Both the position numbers and the translations under genes were made by a program. Below the pieces are notes generated by a model. It was not told where the DNA came from and made no database searches. It saw only the letters and a list, made by a program, of their open reading frames with translations. A DNA stretch of 36,680 bases from Pseudomonadota bacterium (GTDB lineage: Bacteria > Myxococcota_A > UBA9160 > PR03), in the NCBI GenBank assembly GCA_003576805.1, contig QEVM01000026.1:1-36680 (forward strand). The letters are read 5' to 3'. Of the stretch, positions 1-8,515 are shown one piece after another; position 1 is the first letter of the stretch; each line of letters opens with the position of its first letter.

Positions 1-518
1 GGAGCCGGCGCGGCGGCGGGCGTGGGATCCGGCTCCGGCGCGGCCGCGGGTGCGGGCGCCCGCGCGGCGGGCTGGCGCACGGCTTCGGTCGGCTTCTCCC
101 TCTGCGTCGTCCGCCGCCGCCGCGTGCTGCGACTCCGATCGGCGTCGGGCCACGAGTGCGAGGGCGTCTCTTCCATCGCGCCGAGCAGCTCGCGCGTCGC
201 GCGCTCGAGCTCGCTCGGCCGCAGCACGCGCAGCGGCGAGCTCTCCCAGCGATCCGGCGCGCGCCCGCGGCCGCCGCGCTCCGCGACGACGATGCGGTCC
301 GGCGCGTCGAACGCGGCCGCGATCGGGTCGCGCGCAGCCGCGGCGCGCGCATCCGACTGGGCGGTCGCAGGCGGAGCGTGCGCCAGCCACGCCGCGGGCA
401 GCGCGAGCAGCGCGAGGCGGCAACGAACGCGCAGCGGCGGCCCTCCGATCGTGCGGGCGCGGCCGTCCCGTCGGGCGCGCCCCGCGTGAACGCACGATCG
501 GGCTGCTGCGCGCCCCAC
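1..518 (-). CDS. Partial secreted Ala/Pro-rich protein, cut by the left window edge
   Basis: A minus-strand frame is open from about 518 to the left edge. No ATG is available. The only GTG I find in frame is at 518-516, and it has no convincing ribosome binding site, so the start is uncertain. The translation has a hydrophobic stretch (LALLALPAAWLAHAPPATAQ) that looks like a Sec signal peptide. A moderately polar segment follows, including RIVVAERGG and LRPSELERATRELLGAME, then an Arg/Thr-rich stretch and a Pro/Ala-rich tail that reaches the edge. I do not recognise a family. The signal-peptide pattern and mixed composition favour this frame over the plus-strand frames in the same region, which are Arg/Ala/Ser rich and look like shadows. 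Confidence 0.4.
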   Translation of the reverse strand, partial: MGRAAARSCVHAGRARRDGRARTIGGPPLRVRCRLALLALPAAWLAHAPPATAQSDARAAAARDPIAAAFDAPDRIVVAERGGRGRAPDRWESSPLRVLRPSELERATRELLGAMEETPSHSWPDADRSRSTRRRRTTQREKPTEAVRQPAARAPAPAAAPEPDPTPAAAPA

Positions 519-574
519 TGAAGGCGCCGCCGCACGGCTCAGCAGCCGCGCGCGTCCGACCGATCCGCGCCGCG

Positions 575-1027
575 ATGGTGTCGCCCGACGTGCAGCTTCC
601 GCACAGCCGCAGTCTCGCGATCCGCCTCGCGGTCGTGGCCGGCGCGATCGCGCTCGGGCTCGCGCTCCAGTCGCTCGTGGGCGCGCGGCTCGCGGCGATC
701 CAGGAGCTCGGCGAGCGCGACGTCGTCGCGGCGCGACAGCAGCTCGGCGCGATCCTGCGCGTCGTCGCGATCTGCCTCTTCGGCGGCCTCACGGCGCTCG
801 GCGGCTGGATGACGTGGGCGAGCTGGCGCAGCCTCGCGGCGGGCGTCTTCCCGCCGCCCGGCGCATGGGGCTTCGGATCGGCGCGCCGCCTCGAAGGCGC
901 CGCCGCGCGCCGCGTCGCGGGCGTGATGCTCGGCCTCGCGATCGCGGTCGCCGTGCTCTCGCTCGTCGGCGGCGGCCTCACGTGGCACATGGCGGCCACG
1001 CTGATCGCCTGTCGCGCGGGCGTCTGA
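575..1027 (+). CDS. Small integral membrane protein of unknown function
   Basis: This is a 150-residue protein starting at ATG 575. Three hydrophobic segments are visible: about residues 11-33 (AIRLAVVAGAIALGLALQSL), 58-85 (LGAILRVVAICLFGGLTALGG) and 113-137 (AGVMLGLAIAVAVLSLVGGG). A charged loop (IQELGERDVVAARQQL) separates the first two. I recognise no catalytic motif or named family. The gene ends 38 bases before a methyltransferase on the same strand, so the two may be co-transcribed. The longer upstream open frame is low-complexity Arg/Ala sequence and was not used. Confidence 0.55.
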   Translation: MVSPDVQLPHSRSLAIRLAVVAGAIALGLALQSLVGARLAAIQELGERDVVAARQQLGAILRVVAICLFGGLTALGGWMTWASWRSLAAGVFPPPGAWGFGSARRLEGAAARRVAGVMLGLAIAVAVLSLVGGGLTWHMAATLIACRAGV

Positions 1028-1065
1028 GCGAGGCGATCCTCCGGCGCGCGGCGCAGGAGGATTCC

Positions 1066-1821
1066 GTGCGGAAGCCGAAGCGGAGCTCGTTCTACGGCGG
1101 CGACCTCGCGCACGTCCATCACACCGGCTTCGGCGACTTCCTCGCGGCCGCGGCGCCCGAGCTGCTCGCGATCCTGCACCGCGCCGGCGTTTGTGCGGGC
1201 ACCGTCGTCGACCTCGGCTGCGGCGGCGGGCAGTGGCTGCGCGTGCTCGGCGAGCACGGCTACGACGCCGTCGGCGTCGACGTCTCGCCGGCGCTGGCTG
1301 CGCGCGCGCGGCGCGAGGCGCCGGACGCGCGCGTCGTGACGGCGTCGATCTACGACTTCGCGCTGCCGCTCTGCGACGCCGTCACCGCGCTCGGTGAGGT
1401 GCTCGGCTACCTGCCGCCGGACGGCGCACGCATCCCTTCGTTCGAGCGCTTCTTCCGGCGCGTCGCGCGCGCGCTGCGTCCCGGCGGCGTCCTCGCGTTC
1501 GATCTCGTCGTGCGCAATCCGAAGGCGCCGCTGCACACGCGCAACTGGCGCAGCGGCGACGACTGGGCGGTGCTCGCCGAGACGATCGAGGATCCGAAGC
1601 GCGGGCGGCTCGTGCGCGACGTCACGACCTTCCGGCGCGTCGGCGCCGGCGAACGCTGGCGCCGCGGGCACGAGCTCCACCGCGTCCGCGTGCCGTCGCG
1701 GCGCGAGCTGCTGGACGCGCTGCGCGCCGCGGGCTTCGCGGTGCGGGCGGCGGCGCCGCGCTACGGCTCGTTCGCGCTCGGGCCGGGCCGCCTGGGATTC
1801 GTCGCGACGCGGCGCCGCTGA
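1066..1821 (+). CDS. SAM-dependent class I methyltransferase
   Basis: This is a 251-residue protein with a GTG start at 1066. A strong ribosome binding site (CAGGAGG, 1054-1060) sits five bases upstream and decides the start. Motif I is clear (VVDLGCGGGQWLRVL), followed by the acidic end of strand 2 (GVDVS), a DAV..LGEVLGYL segment and the post-motif region ALRPGGVLAFDLV. These mark a Rossmann-fold S-adenosylmethionine methyltransferase of the Methyltransf_25/11 kind. The C-terminal part (RRELLDALRAAGF) is the usual helix before the last strands. The substrate cannot be read from the sequence. The gene converges on a DUF6624-like gene, and a hairpin holds both stop codons. Confidence 0.85.
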   Translation: MRKPKRSSFYGGDLAHVHHTGFGDFLAAAAPELLAILHRAGVCAGTVVDLGCGGGQWLRVLGEHGYDAVGVDVSPALAARARREAPDARVVTASIYDFALPLCDAVTALGEVLGYLPPDGARIPSFERFFRRVARALRPGGVLAFDLVVRNPKAPLHTRNWRSGDDWAVLAETIEDPKRGRLVRDVTTFRRVGAGERWRRGHELHRVRVPSRRELLDALRAAGFAVRAAAPRYGSFALGPGRLGFVATRRR

Positions 1822-1837
1822 CGCCGTTCGGCGTCAG
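1818..1837. terminator. Bidirectional hairpin shared by two convergent genes
   Basis: A perfect 8-base inverted repeat, CTGACGCC-GTTC-GGCGTCAG, has a four-base loop. The plus-strand stop (TGA 1819-1821) lies in the left arm, and the minus-strand stop (TGA, 1836-1834) lies in the right arm. No T-run follows on either side, so it may stabilise 3' ends or block readthrough rather than act as a classical intrinsic terminator. Confidence 0.55.
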
Positions 1838-2433
1838 TCCTCGAGCCAGCCCGCGCGGCGCGACCAGTCGCGGATCTGCGCCTGGCGCTCCGCGTACGGG
1901 AGCGGCGCCGTCCCTCCCTCGCGGCGCGCGGACTCGCGCACCCGCTCGATCTCGCCGCCGAGCGGCGGAAGACCGACCTCCGCGCGCCGCTCGTCCACGC
2001 GTGCGGGCTCCTCGATCGGCCACGGGCTCAGCTCGCCGGCCTCGTCCCAGTCGAAGATCGAGCCGTAGCGCTGCGGGCGCCGTTCGTTGAAGCGGATGCG
2101 GTCGAAGAGCGCGGCCCAGTGCGCGCGCGACGCCTCGCCGCGCGCGGCCGCGTCGGCGAGCGACGCGAGACAGCGGCGCTGGAACGCGGGCCGGCCGATC
2201 GCGTGCAGCGCGACGACGACGGCGGCCTGCGCGCCGTCGTCGCCGACCTCGCGGCGCGGCGGCCACCCGGACGCATCGAGGATCTGCGCGAGCGCGTCCG
2301 CGTTCTCGCCGTGCACCTGCTCCATCTCGGGGTGATAGCCGTCCCACAGCTCGCGGCGCGCGACCAGCTCGCTGCGCTTGCGGGCGTCGCGGTCGCGCAG
2401 GGCGAGCAGTCGTTCGCGCAGCGCTGCGTCCAT
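1834..2433 (-). CDS. DUF6624-like conserved hypothetical protein
   Basis: This is a 199-residue soluble protein with no signal peptide or membrane segment. The pattern YHPEMEQVHGENADALAQIL, GWP, then a stretch of small and hydrophobic residues before HAIGRPAFQRRCL, and later the conserved-looking YGSIFDWDEAGEL, matches my recollection of the DUF6624 family, whose function is unknown. The N-terminus is a charged helix (LRERLLALRDRDARKRSEL). The gene is divergent from lspA with only 56 bases between the starts, so the two promoters must overlap. Family assignment is from memory of the motif pattern. Confidence 0.65.
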   Translation of the reverse strand: MDAALRERLLALRDRDARKRSELVARRELWDGYHPEMEQVHGENADALAQILDASGWPPRREVGDDGAQAAVVVALHAIGRPAFQRRCLASLADAAARGEASRAHWAALFDRIRFNERRPQRYGSIFDWDEAGELSPWPIEEPARVDERRAEVGLPPLGGEIERVRESARREGGTAPLPYAERQAQIRDWSRRAGWLED

Positions 2434-2489
2434 GGCGCGATCCTCGCGGCGATCGGGCGCGGCGTCCAGCGCGCGCGTAGACTCGCGGC

Positions 2490-3008
2490 ATGTCCAGCGT
2501 CCTGCGCGCGCTCCCGTTCGTCGCCGTGCTGCTGCTCTGCGTCGGCTGCGATCAGGCGGTGAAGGCCGCGGCCACCTCGCTCCTCACCGGCGCGGAGCCG
2601 GTCTCGCTCGCCGGCGGCGCGGTGCAGATCGAGCTCGCGTACAACCCGGGCGCGTTCCTCAGCCTGGGCGGTTCGTGGCCGCCGCTGCTGCGCTCGCTGC
2701 TGTTGCAGTGGCTGGTGCCGCTGGGCCTCGTCGTGCTGTGCGTCGTCGCGCTGCGCTCGCGCTCGCTCACGCGCCTGCAGCTCGTGGCGCTCGGACTCCT
2801 CGCGGGCGGCGGCATCGGCAACTCGATCGACCGCATCTTCCAGGGCGGCTACGTGACCGACTACGTCAGCATCGGCGTCGGCGCGCTGCGCACGGGCGTG
2901 TTCAACGTCGCGGACGTCGCCGTGATGGCGGGCGTGCTCGTCTTCGCCCTCGCGTCGCGCGACGAGGCGCGCGACGCGCCGGCGCCCGACCCGGCGGCCG
3001 CGCCCTAG
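2490..3008 (+). CDS. lspA: Lipoprotein signal peptidase (signal peptidase II)
   Basis: This is a 172-residue, four-helix inner-membrane aspartyl protease that cleaves prolipoprotein signal peptides after diacylglyceryl transfer. The family motifs appear in order: CDQAVK near residue 20, YNPGAFLSLG at 51-60, GGIGNSIDRIFQGGYVTDY at about 107-125, and FNVADVAV at 138-145. Asp114 (in NSIDR) and Asp142 (in NVAD) are the expected catalytic dyad. The length is normal for the family. The last bases overlap the convergent downstream gene through a shared CTAG that supplies a TAG stop on each strand. Candidate substrates in this window include NosL, which has an LxxC lipobox. Confidence 0.93.
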   Translation: MSSVLRALPFVAVLLLCVGCDQAVKAAATSLLTGAEPVSLAGGAVQIELAYNPGAFLSLGGSWPPLLRSLLLQWLVPLGLVVLCVVALRSRSLTRLQLVALGLLAGGGIGNSIDRIFQGGYVTDYVSIGVGALRTGVFNVADVAVMAGVLVFALASRDEARDAPAPDPAAAP

Positions 3009-3616
3009 TCGGGCGCTTCGGCGCCGCAGCGGCCGTCGACCACCGCGCCGCTCTCGTATCGACACTGAGCGGCGACGGATCCCGCCTCGTCCCACCACGT
3101 CCAGCGGCCTTCGCGCCGGCCGGCTTCGCGGCGGCCGCGCAGCTTGCGCGCGCCGCTCTCCCACCACGCCGCGACGGCGCCGTGCGGGCTGCCGTGCCGC
3201 ATCTCCCACTCGGTGCGCTTGCGCCCGTTCGGCCACCAGCGCGTCCAGGTGCCGTCCATCTCGCCGCGCGCGTCGTGGCGGCCGGCGTAGAGGCGCCGGC
3301 CTTGCTCGTCCCACTGGCGGAAGTCGCCCACCAGCACGCCGTCGCGGTACTCCGCCTGCTTCGAGCGCACGCCGTTCGCGTGCCACGACGTCCACGTCCC
3401 GTGCGTGCGTCCGCCGCGCGCCGCGCCGCGATACTGCACGGTCCCGTCGTCGCGCAGCGCCCAGAACGGCCCTTCGCCGACGCCGTCCGGCGTCGCGCAG
3501 GCGAACTCCTGCGCGTGCTCGCGCAGCGCCGTCCCGGGCGGGCACGCGGCTTCGGGCTCAGCGGCGCGCACGGCGAGCGGAACGAGCAGCGAGAGCACGA
3601 GCCCGGCGCGCGACAT
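3005..3616 (-). CDS. Secreted YwqK/MORN-like repeat protein
   Basis: This is a 203-residue protein with a signal peptide (SRAGLVLSLLVPLAVRAAEP). It then has at least five imperfect repeats built around the pattern G.W..W..NG....E...G. Examples are GTWTSWHANGVRSKQAEYRDG, DFRQWDEQGRRLYAG, GTWTRWWPNGRKRTEWEMRHG and GRWTWWDEAGSVAAQC. This resembles MORN-variant repeats in proteins often annotated as YwqK-family antitoxins. No toxin partner is visible nearby, so the antitoxin label should not be taken literally. Four Cys in the mature protein may form disulfides. It is convergent with and overlaps the end of lspA. Confidence 0.7.
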   Translation of the reverse strand: MSRAGLVLSLLVPLAVRAAEPEAACPPGTALREHAQEFACATPDGVGEGPFWALRDDGTVQYRGAARGGRTHGTWTSWHANGVRSKQAEYRDGVLVGDFRQWDEQGRRLYAGRHDARGEMDGTWTRWWPNGRKRTEWEMRHGSPHGAVAAWWESGARKLRGRREAGRREGRWTWWDEAGSVAAQCRYESGAVVDGRCGAEAPD

Positions 3617-3652
3617 GGCAGCCGTTACGGCCGGCCCGCGGGCGCGATTGAG

Positions 3653-4063
3653 CTACGCGGGCTCGAGGATCACGACCGGGATGTCGCGGTCGGTGCGCGC
3701 CTGGTAGTCGTCGTAGTCGCGGTACATCGCGACGAGCCGCGGCCAGAGCGCCGCCTTCTCGTCCGCGCTCGCGGTGCGCGCCGTCATCGCGCGCCGCTCG
3801 CGGCCGATCTCGACCGTGCAGCGCGGGTTGGCGACGAGGTTGCCGTACCAGGCCGGGTGCTTCGACATGCCGCCCTTCGACGCGACGATCACGACGCGCT
3901 CGCCGTCGGCGAGATAGAGCAGCGGCGCGGTGCGCGGCTGCCCCGACTTGCGCCCCGTGGTCGTCACGAGGCACACCGGCGCGCCGCGCAGAAAGCGGCC
4001 GCCGACGCGGCCGCCCGACGCGCGGTACACCCAGACGTTGAGCGCCGACATCACGCGGATCAC
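3653..4063 (-). CDS. Deazaflavin-dependent nitroreductase family protein (Ddn/DUF385)
   Basis: This is a 136-residue protein with the split-barrel flavin/F420-binding family pattern: VCLVTTTGRKSGQPRTAPLLYL, then VVIVASKGGMSKHPAWYGNLVANPRCTVEI, then the C-terminal YRDYDDYQARTDRDIPVVIL. This family includes mycobacterial Ddn and related F420H2- or FMN-dependent enzymes. The substrate here is unknown, and no F420 biosynthesis gene is in the window. The annotated GTG start (4063) is conservative. The same frame stays open upstream and encodes more residues (SPKQPALTPGQERLADV) back to a CTG just after the preceding gene, so the true N-terminus may be longer. It lies 55 bases downstream of the beta-helix/cytochrome gene. 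Confidence 0.8.
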   Translation of the reverse strand: MIRVMSALNVWVYRASGGRVGGRFLRGAPVCLVTTTGRKSGQPRTAPLLYLADGERVVIVASKGGMSKHPAWYGNLVANPRCTVEIGRERRAMTARTASADEKAALWPRLVAMYRDYDDYQARTDRDIPVVILEPA

Positions 4064-4118
4064 GACGTCGGCGAGGCGCTCCTGTCCGGGCGTGAGCGCC
4101 GGCTGCTTCGGGCTCAGC

Positions 4119-6524
4119 TCAGTTCCCTCCGGTCGGGCGCGGGCACTCGGGGCCGGTCAGCGACGCGATCCAGTCGGCCACGATCTGCGTGCCCTCCGCG
4201 TGCACCACGCTCTTCGCGAGCTCGGGCATCTTGATCTGCGGAGCGACCGACGCCATGCGGTAGATCATCACCGAGAGGTCGGGCTCGCCGGGCACGATGT
4301 CGTAGTCGAGACCGCCCGCGCCCGGGCCCGCCGAGCCGGGCCGCTTGCAGATGCCGACGCGAGCGTCGAGCGGGCGGTCCGCCTCGAGGTAGAGGCCCGT
4401 GAAGCGCGCGCGGCCGGACGGGTTGTGGCAGAAGGCGCAGTTCACCTCGAGATAGGCGCGCGCGCGCTCGTCGAGCGTGCCGTCGCTCGGGTCGTTCCAG
4501 ACCGGCAGCCGCGGCGCGGCGCCCGGATCGCCGGGCGCGCCGGCGAGCAGGCCCGCGTCGGTCCAGTACGCGAGCTGGTTGGCGACGACGCCGTCGCCGT
4601 AGTCGAGGTCGCGGTTCAGGTAGCGCGCCTTCGGCCCGATCGGCTCGTCGCCGTTCGCGCCGGTGTGGCAGCGGCTGCACTGCGCGCTGTTGGGGATCTG
4701 GTACTGCGTCGTGCGCGCGGTGCCGTCGGCGGCGATCCACTCGACCGCTTTCGAGCCGCCGCCGAGTGCGAGCGTCGCGGCGCTGCGCTCCGCGTTCCAG
4801 ATCCACGCACGGCCTTGCCAGCCGTCGGGGCGGCGGATCAGGAGGCGCGTCTCGACGACGTCCGTGCCGCGCACGGCCGGCGTGCGTTCGTCGTGCGAGA
4901 AGCTGAAGGTCTTCGCGATGATCGTGCCGACCGGGAACTCGAAGACGCCGTTCTCGGAGTAGGTCGCCTGCTGTCCCGGCGGCAGGAACACGAAGCGGTC
5001 CTTCTGCGCGTAGTCGGAGAAGAGCGCCGTCGTGAGATCGAAGGGCGTGCCGCCCGGATTCGGCGCCGAGCGCGGCTCGCTCGGATCCTCGAAGAGCCGG
5101 TAGTCGGAGAGCTGCGGGCAGTCGACGGCGAACGCGTCCCAGTTGACGCCCGCCGACGCCGCGACGCCGCTCTCGCACAGCGCCGCGATCTCCTCGGGCG
5201 TGTAGGGATCCGTCACGACCGGCGGCGTCGAGATCGGCGCGAGCACGGTGTCGCTGCGGCGCGGGTGCGCGCAGTCGTGCGGCGCGAGGTCGAAGCGGCG
5301 GCGCATCTTGCCGAAGCTGGCGGGATTGCCGGCGCCGTCGTGGTTGTCGCGCACGCAGACCTCGACGGAGTCCACGAGCGTGCCGTCCGGCTCGGTGTTC
5401 TCGGGCGCCAGGAAGATGTTCTCGTAGGTCACGTCGGGAAGCGGATCGGGATAGAAGACGCCGGCGGCGAGGATGCCGAGGTCGCCCTCGGGCTCGTAGC
5501 CGCCCTCGGCCATCTCGTTCTCGCGGATGTCGATGCGCTCCGGATAGGGGTCGTAGCCGGGATCGCCGAACGGCACCTGCGTCAACAGGAAGCTGATGAT
5601 CGTCATGTTGACGGTCTTGTGGTTGCGGATGACGTTGCTGAAGATCTCGATCGTGTCGGTGGCGAGCACGATCACGCCGGTGCCCGGCGGCACGAGGGCG
5701 ACCGTGCCGCCGTTCGCGAAGTTGGTGTGGTTGTTGCCGACGATCCAGTTGGCGAACACGCGCGTGCCGCGGCAGTCGGGCTGGTCCTTCGCGGGGTCCG
5801 CCGAAGCGCGGCAGCCATAGCGGGGCAGGCCCGGGTTGTCGAAGACGAGGATCCCGCCGGTGTTGTCGCTCGCGTAGTTGAGATAGACGTCGGCGTCCTT
5901 CGAGTTCTCGATCTCGATGCCCGCCACGTTCTCGAAGGCGCGGCTGCGGCGCACGATGATGTGCTCGGACTGCCCGACGTAGATGCCCGCGTCCGAGGAG
6001 CCGCGCACCTCGGAGTCGTCGATCAGCACGTTGGAACACTGCACGGGGTAGATCCCGTAGGCGCCGTGCAGGTTCTCGGGCTCGGTGTTCCAGTCGACGG
6101 TGACGCCTTGGAACACGACGCCGTCGGCGCCCTCGACGCGGACGCCGTCGCCCTTCGGATTGAGGACGCGCAGGTCCTGCATCACGAAGCCGTCCTCGGT
6201 GCCGAGGATGCCCTGCGCGCCGGTCTGCTGGTGCGTGAAGTCGAGCGTCGTGTTGGCCGCGCCCTTGCCGCGCAGCACGACGTGCGAGACCGGCACGATC
6301 AGCTCGTCGGTGAACTCCCAGTTGCCGGCCGGGAACTCGAGGATCGTGCCCGGCTTCGCCGTGAGCAGCGCCTCGCGGGCGCGGAACTCGAGGTCCGGTC
6401 CGGGCGTGAGCCGCACCACGCGATAGCCCGGGAAGGTGAGCCGCGGGAAGCACGCGCCGGGGCCGAGGGCGGCGAGCGCGGGCAGCGCGAGCAGGATCAG
6501 CAGGAAGGGCTTGGCGCGATTCAA
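4119..6524 (-). CDS. Parallel beta-helix protein fused to SO2930-type diheme cytochrome c
   Basis: This is an 801-residue exported protein. I chose TTG 6524 because it begins a clean signal peptide (NRAKPFLLILLALPALAALGPGAC), possibly a lipoprotein signal, with GGGAG about nine bases upstream. Residues about 30-400 are a right-handed beta-helix with repeated turns such as GIYVGQSEHIIVRRSRAFENVAGIEIENS and IEIFSNVIRNHK, like NosD/CASH repeats. Residues about 430-800 form a second domain with two c-heme motifs, CSRCH (616-620) and CAFCH (696-700), matching the SO_2930 diheme family. In other genomes these two families occur as an adjacent gene pair of unknown function (TIGR03805 and TIGR03806, as I recall); here they are one polypeptide. 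Its periplasmic or outer-surface location is inferred from the leader and hemes. Confidence 0.85.
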   Translation of the reverse strand: MNRAKPFLLILLALPALAALGPGACFPRLTFPGYRVVRLTPGPDLEFRAREALLTAKPGTILEFPAGNWEFTDELIVPVSHVVLRGKGAANTTLDFTHQQTGAQGILGTEDGFVMQDLRVLNPKGDGVRVEGADGVVFQGVTVDWNTEPENLHGAYGIYPVQCSNVLIDDSEVRGSSDAGIYVGQSEHIIVRRSRAFENVAGIEIENSKDADVYLNYASDNTGGILVFDNPGLPRYGCRASADPAKDQPDCRGTRVFANWIVGNNHTNFANGGTVALVPPGTGVIVLATDTIEIFSNVIRNHKTVNMTIISFLLTQVPFGDPGYDPYPERIDIRENEMAEGGYEPEGDLGILAAGVFYPDPLPDVTYENIFLAPENTEPDGTLVDSVEVCVRDNHDGAGNPASFGKMRRRFDLAPHDCAHPRRSDTVLAPISTPPVVTDPYTPEEIAALCESGVAASAGVNWDAFAVDCPQLSDYRLFEDPSEPRSAPNPGGTPFDLTTALFSDYAQKDRFVFLPPGQQATYSENGVFEFPVGTIIAKTFSFSHDERTPAVRGTDVVETRLLIRRPDGWQGRAWIWNAERSAATLALGGGSKAVEWIAADGTARTTQYQIPNSAQCSRCHTGANGDEPIGPKARYLNRDLDYGDGVVANQLAYWTDAGLLAGAPGDPGAAPRLPVWNDPSDGTLDERARAYLEVNCAFCHNPSGRARFTGLYLEADRPLDARVGICKRPGSAGPGAGGLDYDIVPGEPDLSVMIYRMASVAPQIKMPELAKSVVHAEGTQIVADWIASLTGPECPRPTGGN

Positions 6525-6742
6525 GGCGTCGTCTCCCGTCGCGGGGAAAACCCCCGCATCGTGTGGCGGTCGGACCTGCCGTTTTACCACGGGGTCGGGT
6601 GCGATGCCGGCGCAAAAACGCGGTTTGATCTCGCGCGGCCCGCCGCCGCACCAGCGCGACGGGCGCCCTGCCCCACGGCGCCGTTTCAGGGCGCCCGTCG
6701 CGACGCCGATGAGAGTCCGCAGCGAACCAGCAGGAGACGCGG

Positions 6743-8515
6743 ATGGCGAGCGGGCCGAACGAGGAATCTCCCGCCGCGGCGGCGTCCCCGATCCGGGTGC
6801 TCCTGGTGGGGGGTCCGGCCGCGGACGTGGAGCTGGTCCGCGCGCTGCTCGAGCACGCCCGCCAGACCCACGTCCAGCTCCGCCACGCGCCGAGCCTCTC
6901 GCAGTCCTTCGCCGCGCTCGACGCCAACGAGGTGGACGTCCTGCTGATGGACGTCGGCAGCGGCGCGCCGCGCGAGCTGGTGGCCGTGTCGCAGGCCCGC
7001 GTGCGCGCCCCGCTCGTGCCGGTCGTCGTGCTCGCCGACGGCGACGACGAGTCGCTCGCGACCAAGGCGGTCGACGTCGGCGCGCGCGGCTACCTGATCA
7101 AGTGCGCGCTCTCGCCGGGCGCGCTGGTCTGGAGCCTGCACCACGCGATCCGCAACCAGCGCATGTTCGTCGAGCTCAACATCGCGCGCGAGCGCGCCCG
7201 CCAGCTCGCCACCTACGACCAGCTCACCGGCTTCGCGAACCGCTCGCTGTTCCAGGACCGCCTCGACCAGGCCGTCGCGTCGGCGCGGCGCAATCGCCAG
7301 AAGCTGGGCGTGCTGTTCCTCGACCTCGACCGCTTCAAGGACGTGAACGACACCTACGGCCACCTCGCCGGCGACGCGCTGCTGCGCATGGCGGCGCAGC
7401 GCATCGCGACGTGCCTGCGCAAGAGCGACACCGGCGCGCGTCTGGGCGGCGACGAGTTCGCGGTGCTGCTCACCAACCTCGCCGACGAGGCGGACGCCAC
7501 GCGCGTGGCCGAGAAGGTGCTCGCGGCGCTGCGCGAGCCGGTGTCGCTGAAGGGGCGCGAGCATTTGATCAGCGCGAGCGTCGGCATCGCGAGCTTCCCG
7601 CGCGACGCCGGCTCCGCGGACGAGCTGGTGCGCCGGGCCGACGCCGCGATGTACGCCGCCAAGGCGGGCGGGCGCGCCCGCTACGCCGTCTTCTCCGCGA
7701 TGCAGAGCCCCGAGGACGCCGAGCGCAGCGGCCGCGAGCAGCGGCTGCGCGCGGCGCTCGAGGGCGGCGAGCTGATGCTGCACTACCAGCCCGTCGTGGA
7801 CGTCGTGCGCGGCAGCGTCGTGGGCGCCGAGGCGCTGATCCGCTGGCGCCACCCGGAGCTCGGCGTGATGCTGCCCGCCGACTTCCTCGGCCTCGCCGAG
7901 GAATCCGACCTGATCGTGTCGATCGGCGAGTGGGTGCTGCGCTCGGCGTGCGAGCAGGCGGTGCGCTGGCAGCGCGCCGGCCACCCGGGCTTCCGCATCG
8001 CGGTGAACGTGTCGGCGCAGCAGTTCCACACCGGCGACCTGGTCGAGCAGGTGCGCCAGGCGCTGCGCGCGTCCGGTCTCGCGCCCGACGCGCTCGAGCT
8101 CGAGATCACCGAGCGCAGCCTGCTCTCGGGCGGCGAGCGCACGCTCGACCAGTTCTCGCAGCTGCGCGGCCTCGGCGTGCGCATGGCGATCGACGACTTC
8201 GGCACCGGCTACTCGGCCCTCGCCTACCTGAAGCAGCTGCCCGTCGACGTGCTGAAGATCGACCAGTCGTTCGTGCGCGCGGTCGCGACGGATCCGGCCG
8301 ACGCGACCATCACCGCGACGATCGTGCAGATGGCGCGCGCCCTCGACCTCACGACGATCGCCGAGGGCGTCGAGACGGCGGAGCAGATGCAGCTGCTCGC
8401 CTCCTACGGCTGCAGCCGCATGCAGGGCCACCTGTTCAGCGAGGCGATCGAGCCGCCGCGCATCGCCGACGTGCTCGGCGCGCCGCCGTTCTTCTGGATG
8501 CGGCGCGGCGCCTAG
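6743..8515 (+). CDS. Response regulator with GGDEF and EAL domains (cyclic-di-GMP turnover)
   Basis: This is a 590-residue cytoplasmic protein with an AGGAGA ribosome binding site. Residues 17-135 are a receiver-like domain with the phosphorylatable Asp70 (LLMDVG) and Lys120 (GYLIK), but the usual acidic pair after strand 1 is Gly23-Gly24. Residues about 155-325 are a GGDEF domain with intact GGDEF at 235-239, preceded by DLDRFKDVNDTYGH. Residues about 340-580 are an EAL domain with EAL at 363-365, NVSAQQF, ITERSLL, DDFGTGYSAL, LKIDQSFV and AEGVET. Metal and catalytic positions appear intact, so both diguanylate cyclase and phosphodiesterase activity are possible. No partner kinase is adjacent. 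Its stop is immediately followed by the convergent stop of the RCC1-repeat gene. Confidence 0.93.
   Translation: MASGPNEESPAAAASPIRVLLVGGPAADVELVRALLEHARQTHVQLRHAPSLSQSFAALDANEVDVLLMDVGSGAPRELVAVSQARVRAPLVPVVVLADGDDESLATKAVDVGARGYLIKCALSPGALVWSLHHAIRNQRMFVELNIARERARQLATYDQLTGFANRSLFQDRLDQAVASARRNRQKLGVLFLDLDRFKDVNDTYGHLAGDALLRMAAQRIATCLRKSDTGARLGGDEFAVLLTNLADEADATRVAEKVLAALREPVSLKGREHLISASVGIASFPRDAGSADELVRRADAAMYAAKAGGRARYAVFSAMQSPEDAERSGREQRLRAALEGGELMLHYQPVVDVVRGSVVGAEALIRWRHPELGVMLPADFLGLAEESDLIVSIGEWVLRSACEQAVRWQRAGHPGFRIAVNVSAQQFHTGDLVEQVRQALRASGLAPDALELEITERSLLSGGERTLDQFSQLRGLGVRMAIDDFGTGYSALAYLKQLPVDVLKIDQSFVRAVATDPADATITATIVQMARALDLTTIAEGVETAEQMQLLASYGCSRMQGHLFSEAIEPPRIADVLGAPPFFWMRRGA

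Noticed and set aside
3005-3616. Antitoxin of a toxin-antitoxin pair
   Set aside because: The YwqK label is by repeat similarity only. The protein is secreted and no toxin gene is adjacent.
3930-6947. A 1005-codon plus-strand open frame opposite the beta-helix/diheme gene
   Set aside because: Its composition is typical of antisense GC-rich DNA with no domain, while the minus strand shows a leader, beta-helix repeats and two heme motifs.
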